From: Sphingomonadales bacterium
GTDB lineage: Bacteria > Pseudomonadota > Alphaproteobacteria > Sphingomonadales > Sphingomonadaceae
Assembly: GCA_014763545.1 (NCBI GenBank)
Contig: JACXVD010000025.1
Location: 1 to 56,879, forward strand
DNA: 56,879 nt
Direction: 5' to 3'
Positions 1 to 8,592 of the stretch are shown one piece after another (position 1 is the stretch's first letter; the number at the start of each line of letters is the position of its first letter). The position numbers were made by a program, and so were the translations under genes. The notes below the pieces were generated by a model. That model saw only the letters and a program-made list of their open reading frames with translations, was not told where the DNA came from and ran no database searches.

Positions 1-123
1 GGGCGGTGGCGGCGGCGGGGGAGGAGCAGGCGTCGCACAGGCGGCCAGCACCAGCAACCCGGCTGCGGCCCCGGCGTTGCGGATTGTCACCCTGGTAATT
101 TCGATAGGCGTAGCAGCGGCCAT
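1..123 (-). CDS. proline-rich lipoprotein, N-terminal fragment (cut by window edge)
   Basis: Only the first 41 codons are in the window; the gene runs off the left edge on the minus strand. The translation has a basic and hydrophobic leader (residues 11-28) ending in a lipobox LAAC with the lipidated cysteine at residue 29. A run of prolines follows (ATPAPPPPPPPP), a typical flexible linker after a lipoprotein anchor. The ATG at 123 is preceded by a strong Shine-Dalgarno (GAGGAGG, 9 bases before). The G-rich first 25 bases of the window are simply these proline codons read backwards. The role cannot be told from this fragment; many outer-membrane lipoproteins (OmpA-like, SPOR) start this way. 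Confidence 0.75.
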   Translation of the reverse strand, partial: MAAATPIEITRVTIRNAGAAAGLLVLAACATPAPPPPPPPP

Positions 124-215
124 GCGCCGGTTCCCTCCTCAGTCCCTGTACCGGTCCATGCGCCGCGGATGCTTTCGCGGGCATGAAGCACGCTGTGTTA
201 GCGCCGCGCGCGGGC

Positions 216-252
216 AAAGAAAATGCCCGGAGCGCGAGTTACGCCCCGGGCA
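216..252 (-). terminator. rho-independent terminator of the yccA-like gene
   Basis: On the minus strand, 24 bases after the stop of the Bax-inhibitor-like gene, a TGCCCGG / CCGGGCA stem (224-230 with 246-252) carries an inner GCG/CGC pairing and is followed by TTTTCTTT. This is a standard intrinsic terminator and separates that gene from the lipoprotein gene at the window edge. Confidence 0.8.
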
Positions 253-276
253 CGATAAAGCGAATCCTGCGTGCGA

Positions 277-1068
277 TCAGTTGCGGGCGTTGCCCATGAA
301 ACGCAGCAGGTACAGGAACATGTTGATGAAGGAGATATACAGGCTGAGCGCCGAAAGGATGGCAGCCTTGCCGATCCACGGGGTGCCGCGCAGCTCGTAA
401 TATTCGCCCTTGATCATCTGGGTGCGCCATGCGGTAAGACCGGCGAAGATCAGCACGCCGATCGCGCTCACCGCCATATCCAGCCCGACCGACTTGAAGA
501 AGATCACGTTGAGCAGCGTGGTCACGATCAGGCCGATCACGCCCATGATCAGGAAGCTGCCCCAACCCGAAATATCCTTCTTCGTGGTGTAGCCGAACAG
601 GCTCATGCCGCCGAACGCCGCCGAAGCCGCGAAGAACGTGGCCGCCAGCGAAGCGCCGGTGTAAATCTTGAGCAGGCTCGACAGCGACAGGCCGATCAGG
701 ACGACATAGGCCCAGAACATGCCCTTGAGCGTGGATTCGCTCAGCCTCGCGGCGCCGAAGCTCATGCCGAAGACGATCGCCAGCGGCGAGAAGATCACGA
801 TCCAGCCGAGCATGGTGGGCTGTTCGATCACGCCCTGTGCCGTCATCACGCGAGCGTAGAGCAGCTCGTAGAACGACGAGTTGACGAACAGCAATGCGAC
901 GATCGCGGTCAACAGCACGCCCGAAGTCATGTAGTTATAGACCGACAGCATGTGCTTGCGCAGGCCTGCGTCCATGACGGTGCCGCCAGCGCCGACCACT
1001 TCGCCGTTAAGGCTGGGTGACGCGCCGAAGCCCTGTCTGGTGCCGCGCGGGTCATTCCAATCTGCCAT
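277..1068 (-). CDS. Bax inhibitor-1/YccA family inner-membrane protein
   Basis: 263-residue polytopic membrane protein of the Bax inhibitor-1 (UPF0005/YccA) family. About seven hydrophobic segments lie between residues 45 and 258, and the family-typical C-terminal segment with the core LSLYISFINMFLYLLR is present. Bacterial members such as E. coli YccA modulate FtsH proteolysis of membrane proteins; eukaryotic relatives are calcium-leak channels. The exact role here is inferred from family only. The start is placed at the ATG at 1068 (MADWNDPRG), which has GGAG upstream; a longer frame from 1104 is possible but gives an atypical N-terminus. It is a single-gene unit with its own promoter (1119-1147) and terminator (216-252). 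Confidence 0.93.
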   Translation of the reverse strand: MADWNDPRGTRQGFGASPSLNGEVVGAGGTVMDAGLRKHMLSVYNYMTSGVLLTAIVALLFVNSSFYELLYARVMTAQGVIEQPTMLGWIVIFSPLAIVFGMSFGAARLSESTLKGMFWAYVVLIGLSLSSLLKIYTGASLAATFFAASAAFGGMSLFGYTTKKDISGWGSFLIMGVIGLIVTTLLNVIFFKSVGLDMAVSAIGVLIFAGLTAWRTQMIKGEYYELRGTPWIGKAAILSALSLYISFINMFLYLLRFMGNARN

Positions 1069-1118
1069 TTCGTTCACAACTCCGTTGCGGGTGGGAAATA
1101 CCACCCTTTACTGGTGCG

Positions 1119-1147
1119 AATATCGGGAATGAATGGAGCTTTTTCAA
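1119..1147 (-). promoter_or_regulatory. sigma-70-like promoter of the yccA-like gene
   Basis: Read on the minus strand, TTGAAA (1142-1147) and GATATT (1119-1124) are separated by exactly 17 bases: five of six and four of six matches to the housekeeping boxes. Transcription would start near 1111. The leader contains a GGGTGG/CCACCC hairpin (1089-1106) before the ATG at 1068. Confidence 0.55.
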
Positions 1148-1178
1148 GGAAAACCGGACGAAATGCGACTCCGCCCGA

Positions 1179-1982
1179 TTAACCGCCTTCGCGGGCCTGT
1201 GCGGCCATTTCCGCGCCGCGATCGCGCGCTGCGCGCAAGGTTTCGGCAACGAGCCGCGCCAGCGCATCGTCGCGATCGAGCACATCCAGCCCGGCCTGCG
1301 TGGTACCACCCGGGCTCGCCACGCGGCGCGCAAGTTCCGCCGGCGAGTAGGGCGACGCGGCGGCAAGCGCGCTCGCCCCCTCGACCATCGCCACCGCCAG
1401 CCGTCCGGCCTGTTCCTCCGCAAGGCCGAGCGCGCCCGCACCCTGCGCCAGCGCATCGACGAAGCGATAGACGAAGCCCGGCCCCGAGCCGACCAGCGCG
1501 GTGATCAGGTCGAAATGTTCCTCGGCGATCCATTCGGGCGTGCCGAGCCGCCCCATCAGCGCCGCGACATCCGCCTTACCGCCCGCGTCGGGCCACGCGG
1601 TGGCCAGCCCGACCGGCGATTTGCCGAGCGCGGCGGCAAGGTTGGGCATCACCCGCACATGCGCGCGCGCATCGGGCAGGCGCGCCTGCAGCAAAGCCAG
1701 GTCGACCCCGGCAAGGATCGAGAGCAGCACCGTGTCCGGCCCGACCAGCGGCGCGAGTTCGCCCGCAACCTCGCCGAACAATTGCGGCTTGATCCCAAGC
1801 AGCACGGCATCGAAGCGCTCCTGCGGCAGGGCGCGCAACAGCCGCACGCCATCGGGCGCTTCGGCGAGCTGCGGATCGACCACGGTGAAGCCGGCAGGCG
1901 CCATGCCGGAGGCGAGCCACCCGGCCAGCATCGCGCCGCCCATGTTGCCGCACCCAACGAGCAGGATGTTGGAGAAACTCAT
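1179..1982 (-). CDS. proC: pyrroline-5-carboxylate reductase
   Basis: 267 residues. It catalyses the last step of proline synthesis, NAD(P)H-dependent reduction of 1-pyrroline-5-carboxylate to proline, in the cytoplasm. The N-terminal Rossmann motif GCGNMGGAML lies at about residues 10-19. The P5CR signature is in the C-terminal helical domain (VASPGGTTQAGL). Length matches the family (~265-275). The ATG at 1982 (MSFSNILLVGCGNMG) puts the dinucleotide-binding strand at the very N-terminus, as usual. It follows the ybjN-like gene by 45 bases on the same strand; this ybjN-proC pairing is common in alphaproteobacteria. Confidence 0.96.
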   Translation of the reverse strand: MSFSNILLVGCGNMGGAMLAGWLASGMAPAGFTVVDPQLAEAPDGVRLLRALPQERFDAVLLGIKPQLFGEVAGELAPLVGPDTVLLSILAGVDLALLQARLPDARAHVRVMPNLAAALGKSPVGLATAWPDAGGKADVAALMGRLGTPEWIAEEHFDLITALVGSGPGFVYRFVDALAQGAGALGLAEEQAGRLAVAMVEGASALAAASPYSPAELARRVASPGGTTQAGLDVLDRDDALARLVAETLRAARDRGAEMAAQAREGG

Positions 1983-2027
1983 AGGCCGCTCACTAGCGGC
2001 TGCGAACGCGCTTGTCGAAGGCAAGCC

Positions 2028-2534
2028 TCATGCCTCGCCAGCGGCATCCACCATTGCGCTGTCGAGCGCCTCGCTCGGGCTCTTGTCGCCCCACAGGACG
2101 AACTGGAAGGCGGGATAGAAGCGGTCGCATTCGTCGATCGCCGCTTCCACCATCGCCTGCGCCTGGGTCAGGCTCAACAGCCCCTCGTCCCCCAGCAGCA
2201 GCGCGTGGCGATAGAGCAGTACCCCGCCCTTCGACCAGATGTCGAAATGGCCGACCCACACCTGTTCGTTCACCATGGCGAGCAGTTCGTAGGCCGCCTT
2301 GCGCTTCGCCTTGGGCACGCGGATATCGGGCAGGCAGAGCAATTGCAGCACATTATCCTGCGCGCGCCAGATTCCGCGCAGCTGGAAATTGGCCCAGCTG
2401 CCCTGGATTTCACCCGACATTTCGTCGTCCGAATGCATCTCGCAGGGCCAGCCCCGCGCGTCGAACAGCGCCGCCAGCATGTCCAGCGGCGCCGCATCGT
2501 CCTCGCGCAGATTGTCGTTTTCGCTGGTTCTCAT
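2028..2534 (-). CDS. YbjN domain-containing protein
   Basis: 168-residue soluble protein resembling the alphaproteobacterial YbjN family (type III secretion chaperone-like fold). An acidic N-terminal stretch precedes the alpha/beta YbjN core, recognisable by GSWANFQLRGIWR, the VGHFDIWSKGG segment and the acidic C-terminal helix with DECDRFYPAFQFVLW. YbjN proteins have been linked to stress tolerance and motility, but no biochemical function is settled. The start at 2534 (MRTSENDN) is chosen over an upstream in-frame ATG because the extension is low-complexity and unlike the family. It is probably co-transcribed with proC downstream. Confidence 0.88.
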   Translation of the reverse strand: MRTSENDNLREDDAAPLDMLAALFDARGWPCEMHSDDEMSGEIQGSWANFQLRGIWRAQDNVLQLLCLPDIRVPKAKRKAAYELLAMVNEQVWVGHFDIWSKGGVLLYRHALLLGDEGLLSLTQAQAMVEAAIDECDRFYPAFQFVLWGDKSPSEALDSAMVDAAGEA

Positions 2535-2692
2535 CGCCTGCCGTGTCCCGTGTTCACCATGACCGGGTGGATGCAGCGGCTGGGCTTGGCACTGCAATCC
2601 GCCGGTTGCGCGGCGCTGGGGACAAGTCGACAGATTTGTTCAAAGCCTGTGCAAAAGCGGTGGGTAGAACCCGTCGCCTGCCACCGAGCGCC

Positions 2693-4543
2693 CTATTTGA
2701 GCGCCGAGACTTCTTCGCCTTCGGCGCTGGTGAAAGTGAAGCTGTCGATGCCCGCTTCCTTCAGCTTGGTAACCATGTCGCGCGCGGCCTTGGCCGAATC
2801 GAACGGACCGGTCAGCAGGCGGTTCGCCTGGCCCCACGGGGTGGTGAAGGCATCGCGCTTTTCGAGCAGCTTGGGTGCCTTCTTGGTGAAGCGCCGCCAG
2901 TCGAACGCCAGCGCCTTGGTATCCTTGCCCGTCGCCAGCTGCACCCAGATGCGGCTGGGAATGACCGGCTTGGGCGGTTTGACCGGCTTCGGCGGAGGCG
3001 GAGGTGGCGGCGGTTCCGCCTTTTCACGCGGGATCGCGATCTTGGTAATGTCGACCGCGCCGCTTGCCGGCCTGGCTGGCTGCGACGGCGGGGCCGACAG
3101 GTCGGAGAACGCCTCTGCCACACTTGGCGGCGTTTCCTGCACGGTAGGCTGCGACACGGGCGTCGGCACAGCTGCCTGCACGGGTGCGGATTGCGGCGGC
3201 GCTGCCACGGGCACGACAGCAGGCGATGGCGCAGGCTTGGCCACGCTGCCGAGATCGAAGCTGCTCGCCGCCGGTGTTGTCGCCACAGGCGTTGCGCGCG
3301 CCACGTCGATGGAGGGCGCAGGTGGCTCCGCCTTGGGAGCAGGCGTAGGGGTTGGTGTCGGCGCCGGTACCGGGCGGGATTCGGTCTTCTGCACCACCGG
3401 GCTCGCCACAACGGCGGGTTTCGGCGGCAATTCAGCGACGGCCACACGCGTGGCAGCGGGCTTTGGTTCAGCCTTCGTGACAGGCGGGGATTGTTTCTCA
3501 TCAGCCCGCGCCACTTCGACCTTGTCGACTGCGCTTGAGCCGCGACCCGGGCGACGGCGGCCACTCTTGCTGTCCTCGCGCGCACCGAGCGCCTCGCCCG
3601 CCGGAGCCAGCCGCGCGTCGGTCGAGGGTGCGGGAGCAGGCGCCGGACGCGCCGTCGATCCCGCATAGGCAGCGATGCGCGGATCGTCGCGGCCGATCTG
3701 CGCAGCGCGCGGGAAGACACCAAGGTCGCCCGCTGCAGCCTGCTGGGCGCGGGTGAGCTTGGGCATATACCGCAGATAGGGCGAAATCCGCCCTGCCAGC
3801 TCCGGCGGCATGCTCTGGGTCGCGATCGTGACCGCTTCTTCCTCGCTGCCGAGAACGGCCAACCCGAAGGCGCGCGTGCGGAAGGCGGCGCGATCGCCCT
3901 TCTGCAGCAGCGGCAGCAGCGTGGCCTCGAACCCGGTCCGGTCGCCCGCAATCGCCTGGCTGAGCGCGAGCCTGCGGCGGGTTTCCGGGTCCTCGCGCTG
4001 CGCCAGCGCGCGGCGGTAATGCGCCTGCGCACTCACATTGTCGCCCACTAGGTCAAAGGCCAGCCCGCGTTCGGCATCGACCGCGAGGCTGGACGCGCCT
4101 GCCGCTTCCGCCTCGGAAAACAGCTTGAGCGCCTCGACCGGACGCTCGGACCGCACGAAGGCGGCCGCAAGCCCCATCTTGACCTGCGGGTTACCCGGCG
4201 AGAGTTCGTCGGCACGGCCGAAGAAGCCGATCGCCCCGTCCGTGTCGCCGATTTTCAGCGCAGCGTTGCCCGCGTCGATCAGCGCACCCACATCCTGCGG
4301 ATTGTGCGCGAGGCGTTGCAGCGCCCCGTTGAGATCGTCCACCCCTTCGGGCGGCAGCGGCTGGACCACGGCCTGCGATACCCCGCCCCCTGCCTGCGCC
4401 ATCAGCGGCCCGGCGGCGCAGATCCCGCATGCCAGCAAGGCGATATCGACAAGGCGCCGTTGTGGCAGCCGGGCCGACCGGGGCTGTTTGGCGAATGGGG
4501 GCACGCGATTGCTTCCTTCCGGCCTGCGCCTATGGGCCGGCAT
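2693..4543 (-). CDS. TPR and SPOR domain protein downstream of ftsZ
   Basis: About 616 residues. A basic N-terminus and hydrophobic signal segment (IALLACGICAAGPLMAQA, about residues 34-51) indicate export. TPR-like helical repeats follow (about 60-200), then ~250 residues of Pro/Ala/Val/Lys-rich linker, and a C-terminal SPOR domain (about 535-610, starting near IWVQLATGKD). SPOR domains bind denuded glycan strands at the septum. The position immediately after ftsZ at the end of the dcw cluster (67-base gap) supports a cell-division role. The N-terminus is uncertain: ATG at 4543 is used, and ATG at 4573 would add ten residues. The linker is compositionally biased, so alignments through it will be unreliable. 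Confidence 0.85.
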   Translation of the reverse strand: MPAHRRRPEGSNRVPPFAKQPRSARLPQRRLVDIALLACGICAAGPLMAQAGGGVSQAVVQPLPPEGVDDLNGALQRLAHNPQDVGALIDAGNAALKIGDTDGAIGFFGRADELSPGNPQVKMGLAAAFVRSERPVEALKLFSEAEAAGASSLAVDAERGLAFDLVGDNVSAQAHYRRALAQREDPETRRRLALSQAIAGDRTGFEATLLPLLQKGDRAAFRTRAFGLAVLGSEEEAVTIATQSMPPELAGRISPYLRYMPKLTRAQQAAAGDLGVFPRAAQIGRDDPRIAAYAGSTARPAPAPAPSTDARLAPAGEALGAREDSKSGRRRPGRGSSAVDKVEVARADEKQSPPVTKAEPKPAATRVAVAELPPKPAVVASPVVQKTESRPVPAPTPTPTPAPKAEPPAPSIDVARATPVATTPAASSFDLGSVAKPAPSPAVVPVAAPPQSAPVQAAVPTPVSQPTVQETPPSVAEAFSDLSAPPSQPARPASGAVDITKIAIPREKAEPPPPPPPPKPVKPPKPVIPSRIWVQLATGKDTKALAFDWRRFTKKAPKLLEKRDAFTTPWGQANRLLTGPFDSAKAARDMVTKLKEAGIDSFTFTSAEGEEVSALK

Positions 4544-4609
4544 TACTGAACCGGCACCGAACGTTGCCCGCAAGCTTCCGCGCGCAACGTCCGGTGGCCC
4601 GGTTCCACC

Positions 4610-6265
4610 TTACTGGTTGTTCTGGCGCCCGAGGAAACGGGGAATGCTCAGCGAAGGGCCGTTGTCGTCACCCTCGTCTTCCTCTTCTTCTTCCTCGTCG
4701 CGCGACGAGGAGCCGCGCGAGAGATTCGCCATGCGTTCGAACAGCGTGCTGCCCGCGCCGGCAGACGCACCGCCGCTCGCTGCTTCGCCGCCACCGCCGC
4801 CGGAAACCAGCCCGCGACGACGGCCACCCGCCGGTTGCACCGGTTCGTCCGCTTCGGCCAGCCGGTCGGCATCGAGCAGCAATTCGTCCTGCTGCGGATT
4901 GGTCGCTTCGGCGGCTTCGCTCAGGTCGAGCGGCTCCTTGCGCGGCTGCGGAGTTGCGGCCGATGCCGCCTCTTCCTCGTCGCCCCAATCGTCTTCCTCG
5001 TCGTTGCGCAGCCCGGCGAGCGGATCGACGATGCCGTCGACGTCGTCGCCATCGTCCTCTTCATATTCGTCTTCATCGTCGGACGAATAGGAGCTGGGCA
5101 TGGCCGGCGCCGGGGTCGGAGCCACGAAGGATTCATCGACATAGGTCGCCGCCGATTCCGAGACGTCATCTTCCTCTGCGTAGGAATCCTCGAACTCTTC
5201 CTCGGCAATGTCTTCGGCGGGCAGTTCGAGCACCGGGCGCTTGGGCGCACGGGCGGCGGCCAGCGACATCGGCTGGCTGCCCGAACCGGCACCCGCGGCG
5301 CCCTGTTCGATCCCGGTGGCGACCACCGACACACGGATGCGGCCCGACAGGTCGGGGTTGAAGGCAGAACCCCAGATGATGTTCGCGTCTTCATCGACCA
5401 GTTCGCGGATATGGTTCGCGGCCTCGTCCACCTCGAGCAGCTTCATATCCTCGCCGCCGATGATCGAGATGATCACGCCCTTGGCGCCGGCCATGCTGAC
5501 ACCATCGAGCAGCGGGTTGGCAATCGCCCGTTCCGCAGCTTCGAGCGCGCGGTTTTCACCCTCGCCCTCGCCCGTGCCCATCATCGCCTTGCCCATTTCG
5601 CTCATCACGCTGCGCACGTCGGCGAAGTCGAGGTTGATGAGGCCCGGCATGACCATCAGGTCGGTGATCGAGCGGACGCCCTGCTGCAGCACTTCGTCGG
5701 CCAGCTCGAAGGCTTCCTTGAAGGTGGTTTCAGCCTTGGCGACCAGGAACAGGTTCTGGTTGGGAATGACGATCAGCGTATCGACATGGCGCTGCAGCTC
5801 GTCGATCCCGGCTTCGGCGGCGCGCATGCGGCGCGTGCCTTCGAACAGGAACGGCTTGGTCACCACGCCCACGGTCAGCACGCCCTTGCGGCGGGCAGCC
5901 TCTGCGATCACCGGCGCGGCGCCGGTGCCGGTGCCGCCGCCCATGCCAGCGGCGATGAAGCACATGTTGACGCCTTCCAGCGCCTCTTCGATGTCGCTGA
6001 CGGTTTCTTCCGCCGCTGCCTTGCCCACTTCGGGCCGCGCGCCTGCGCCCAGCCCGCCGGTGATGTCCGGCCCGAGCTGGATCCGCCGTTCGGCGGACGA
6101 GGTGTTGAGCGCCTGCGCGTCGGTATTGGCGACGATGAAATCGACACCTTCGATTTCGGCCGCGATCATGTTGGCGATCGCGTTGCCGCCTGCGCCGCCC
6201 ACACCGATTACGGTGATCCGGGGCCGCAGTTCGTCCGATGCCGGCGGACCGATATTGATGCTCAT
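4610..6265 (-). CDS. ftsZ: cell division GTPase FtsZ
   Basis: 551 residues. Tubulin-like GTPase that polymerises into the Z-ring and recruits the divisome. The nucleotide-binding fold starts near residue 15, the tubulin signature GMGGGTGTG is at 107-115, the T7 loop with NLDFADVR is at 211-218, and the globular core ends near residue 320. A very long acidic, disordered C-terminal linker of ~215 residues follows, rich in Asp, Glu and Ser, and ends in the conserved anchoring peptide SIPRFLGRQ that binds FtsA. Typical FtsZ is ~380-400 residues; long linkers are known in alphaproteobacteria. The ATG at 6265 gives the usual short N-terminal extension. It is the only dcw gene not overlapping its upstream neighbour (135 bp gap after ftsA), leaving room for a separate promoter. 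Confidence 0.98.
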   Translation of the reverse strand: MSINIGPPASDELRPRITVIGVGGAGGNAIANMIAAEIEGVDFIVANTDAQALNTSSAERRIQLGPDITGGLGAGARPEVGKAAAEETVSDIEEALEGVNMCFIAAGMGGGTGTGAAPVIAEAARRKGVLTVGVVTKPFLFEGTRRMRAAEAGIDELQRHVDTLIVIPNQNLFLVAKAETTFKEAFELADEVLQQGVRSITDLMVMPGLINLDFADVRSVMSEMGKAMMGTGEGEGENRALEAAERAIANPLLDGVSMAGAKGVIISIIGGEDMKLLEVDEAANHIRELVDEDANIIWGSAFNPDLSGRIRVSVVATGIEQGAAGAGSGSQPMSLAAARAPKRPVLELPAEDIAEEEFEDSYAEEDDVSESAATYVDESFVAPTPAPAMPSSYSSDDEDEYEEDDGDDVDGIVDPLAGLRNDEEDDWGDEEEAASAATPQPRKEPLDLSEAAEATNPQQDELLLDADRLAEADEPVQPAGGRRRGLVSGGGGGEAASGGASAGAGSTLFERMANLSRGSSSRDEEEEEEDEGDDNGPSLSIPRFLGRQNNQ

Positions 6266-6400
6266 GGCACTTCCCTCCTCGGGGCCCCGGATTGTGCGGG
6301 GCGCAAGATATTCACTTGCTCTCCACTGTGGCACATTCGCCAAAGCGGTTGCATAGGGCCTTAACCTTTATCCACAGTGGCCGGTAAACCGTGTAACCAC

Positions 6401-7681
6401 CTAGAAATACTCCTTCAACGCCTGGACGACGCGGTTGGCCAGGCCGATACCGGTGTAACGGATCGCCTTCTGGTGGCTCGGCCCGACGGTGCGGATGTCG
6501 ATCGGATCGGCTGCGGCGTAGAGGCACAGGCCCGCCAGGGTTGCGAAACCGGGCGTGGCATGCGCTTCGGGCAGGCCGCGGAGGGCCGGCGCGCGGCCGA
6601 TCCGCACCGGGCGGCCCAGCGCACCCTGCGTGAAGTCGGCAATCCCCGCCAGTTCCGCGCCGCCGCCGGTCAGCACCACCTGCCCGCCCTGCACGCCGGT
6701 GAAACGCATTTCCTTGAGCGCGGCGGCCACTTCGCCGGTCAGCTTGCCCAATTCCTCGGTCACCACCGATACCAGCGCGGCGCGCGGGATGCGGTTCTTG
6801 TCGTCCGCGCCGCGCGCCAGCGGGCCGGCGCTGTCTTCGCCCGGGCCATTGACCGGGATCATCTCGCGATGGTCGGTCGGGCTGGCGATGGCCGATCCGG
6901 CCACGCATTTCAGCCGTTCGGCCTGGAACCGGCGGATGCCGAAGGCGCTGGCGATGGCATCGGTAATATCGGCCGATCCCATCGGGATCGCCTTGAGGCC
7001 GACCAGCATTCCGCCGGCATAGACCGAGACATTGGTCACCTCGCCGCCGATTTCGACCAGCGCGGTGCCCAGCTCGCGTTCTTCCGGGCTGAGGCAGGCA
7101 TAGCCGCCCGCAATCGGCGCGGCGACCACCGCTTCAACCTGCAGATGCGCGTTCTGCACCGCTTCGGTGAGATTGCGGATCGGTGCCCCGTCGGCCAGCA
7201 TCACATGGATATCCACGCCCAGCCGCTCGGCATGCAGGCCCTTGGGATTGGCCACCCCATGCGCGCCGTCCAGTGTATAGCAGGCCGGCTGGGCATGGAG
7301 GACCATGCGCCCGTCGGGCTGGATGCATTCGCGCGCCGCGAGCAGCAGGTGCTCGATATCGTCTTCCTCGATCCGGCGGCCGCCGATGTCGATTTCAACC
7401 TTGGCGACCTGGCTGCCGAGCCCGGCTCCGGCGCAACCGACCCACACGCTCTGCACGCTGGTGCCCGAATTCTTCTCCGCCCGCTCCACCGCGTCGCGGA
7501 TCGCGTAGGTCGCCGCCTGCATGTCGGTGACATAGCCGCGCTTGATCCCCTGGCTGGCGCGGTGGCCCGAGCCGAGCACGACCATCTCCCCGGTTTCGGA
7601 GACGCCCATGATCATCGCGGAAATGCGGAAGGAACCGATGTTGACCGCGCCATAAACGCGGCTGATGCGTGGCAGACCCAT
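6401..7681 (-). CDS. ftsA: cell division protein FtsA
   Basis: 426 residues. Actin-like ATPase that tethers FtsZ to the membrane and activates septal peptidoglycan synthesis. The N-terminal phosphate-1-like region (VYGAVNIGSFRIS), the phosphate-2-like segment ALVEIGGEVTNVSVYAGG and the adenosine motif VLTGGGAELAGI are visible. The protein ends in a short amphipathic helix (GLANRVVQALKEYF), the membrane-targeting sequence. The start at 7681 shares one base with the ftsQ stop (TGATG), which fixes the start and implies translational coupling. A much longer open frame upstream is out-of-frame shadow of ftsQ. Confidence 0.97.
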   Translation of the reverse strand: MGLPRISRVYGAVNIGSFRISAMIMGVSETGEMVVLGSGHRASQGIKRGYVTDMQAATYAIRDAVERAEKNSGTSVQSVWVGCAGAGLGSQVAKVEIDIGGRRIEEDDIEHLLLAARECIQPDGRMVLHAQPACYTLDGAHGVANPKGLHAERLGVDIHVMLADGAPIRNLTEAVQNAHLQVEAVVAAPIAGGYACLSPEERELGTALVEIGGEVTNVSVYAGGMLVGLKAIPMGSADITDAIASAFGIRRFQAERLKCVAGSAIASPTDHREMIPVNGPGEDSAGPLARGADDKNRIPRAALVSVVTEELGKLTGEVAAALKEMRFTGVQGGQVVLTGGGAELAGIADFTQGALGRPVRIGRAPALRGLPEAHATPGFATLAGLCLYAAADPIDIRTVGPSHQKAIRYTGIGLANRVVQALKEYF

Positions 7682-8592
7682 CAGTCGATCGCCTCCCCTG
7701 CCTTCAGTTCCTGTTGCGCGCGGCCCGGGATGCGCATGTAGATGCGTTCGGGCGCGCGCATGTCGAATGTGGCGACCTTGCCGCCCAGCAACCGGCTCTT
7801 GCCGTCGAGCTTGGCGAAAGAGACCAGCGCGGTCGCGCTTTCCTGAGCGCCCTGCGGCAGGGCGAGCACCTGGCCGGTGCGGAAGGTCAGGTTCCAGCGG
7901 CGGTTGCCGACCCATTCGGCCTCGGCCACCTGCGGTTTGAGCGCGGGCGCCTTGTCGAGCATGGTGCCGAGCGCGGCGACCTGCCGCGCAGCGCCGGGGC
8001 CGGAAACGGTCAGCATGCCCTTGGCATCCTGCTTGCGCACGTTTTCGAGTTCGTGGCCCGATGCGTCGATCAGCACCAGCCGGTCGGGCTTGCGCAGCAC
8101 CGCATGCGGCGTGCGTTCGACGATATCGACCACCAGCGTCGAGGGCAGCTGGCGCGACACGCGCGCATCCTCGACCCAGCTGAGTTCGAGCAATTCGCCG
8201 CGCAGCTTGTCGAGATCGACCAGCGGCATCGGCCGGTCGCGCTCGCCCAGCACGCGTTCGTATACCTTGAGTTCGTTCATCCGCTTGACGCCGGTCACCT
8301 TGACGTGGCGCACCTCGAACCCTGCGTCGGAGGCGAGCAGCGCGATCTGCTGGTTGGCCATGGCCGGAACGCCCGCGAGGCTGGCGACGAACCACGCCAG
8401 CGCCACCGCACCGCCCAGGATGATCGCCAGGAAGATGCGATGCAGCTGTTCCTCGGTGAAGGGCAGCATCGCCAGCGCCGAACCGATCACGCCGCTGGTG
8501 CGCGCCTGCGCCTTGCGCGCGGTGGCCGCGCGCCCGCGCGCCGCCGCCGAACGGCGCACGCCCTTGCCCCCGCGCTTGATCGTGCTGGCCAT
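7681..8592 (-). CDS. ftsQ: cell division protein FtsQ
   Basis: 303 residues. Bitopic inner-membrane divisome protein that bridges early and late components through FtsL/FtsB. A basic cytoplasmic N-terminus (residues 1-35) is followed by one membrane segment (about 45-65, IFLAIILGGAVALAWFV), a POTRA domain (about 75-145) and the FtsQ beta domain to the C-terminus. The start at 8592 overlaps the ddl stop by one base. Order ddl-ftsQ-ftsA is the classical dcw arrangement. Confidence 0.95.
   Translation of the reverse strand: MASTIKRGGKGVRRSAAARGRAATARKAQARTSGVIGSALAMLPFTEEQLHRIFLAIILGGAVALAWFVASLAGVPAMANQQIALLASDAGFEVRHVKVTGVKRMNELKVYERVLGERDRPMPLVDLDKLRGELLELSWVEDARVSRQLPSTLVVDIVERTPHAVLRKPDRLVLIDASGHELENVRKQDAKGMLTVSGPGAARQVAALGTMLDKAPALKPQVAEAEWVGNRRWNLTFRTGQVLALPQGAQESATALVSFAKLDGKSRLLGGKVATFDMRAPERIYMRIPGRAQQELKAGEAID

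Noticed and set aside
1-25. G-rich simple repeat at the left edge
   Set aside because: It is the reverse complement of a polyproline run right after a lipobox, so it is coding low complexity rather than a separate repeat.
1017-3668. A long plus-strand frame across proC, ybjN and the SPOR gene
   Set aside because: It has no start signal or domain, and its Ala/Gly/Thr-rich end is the antisense of the SPOR-protein linker.
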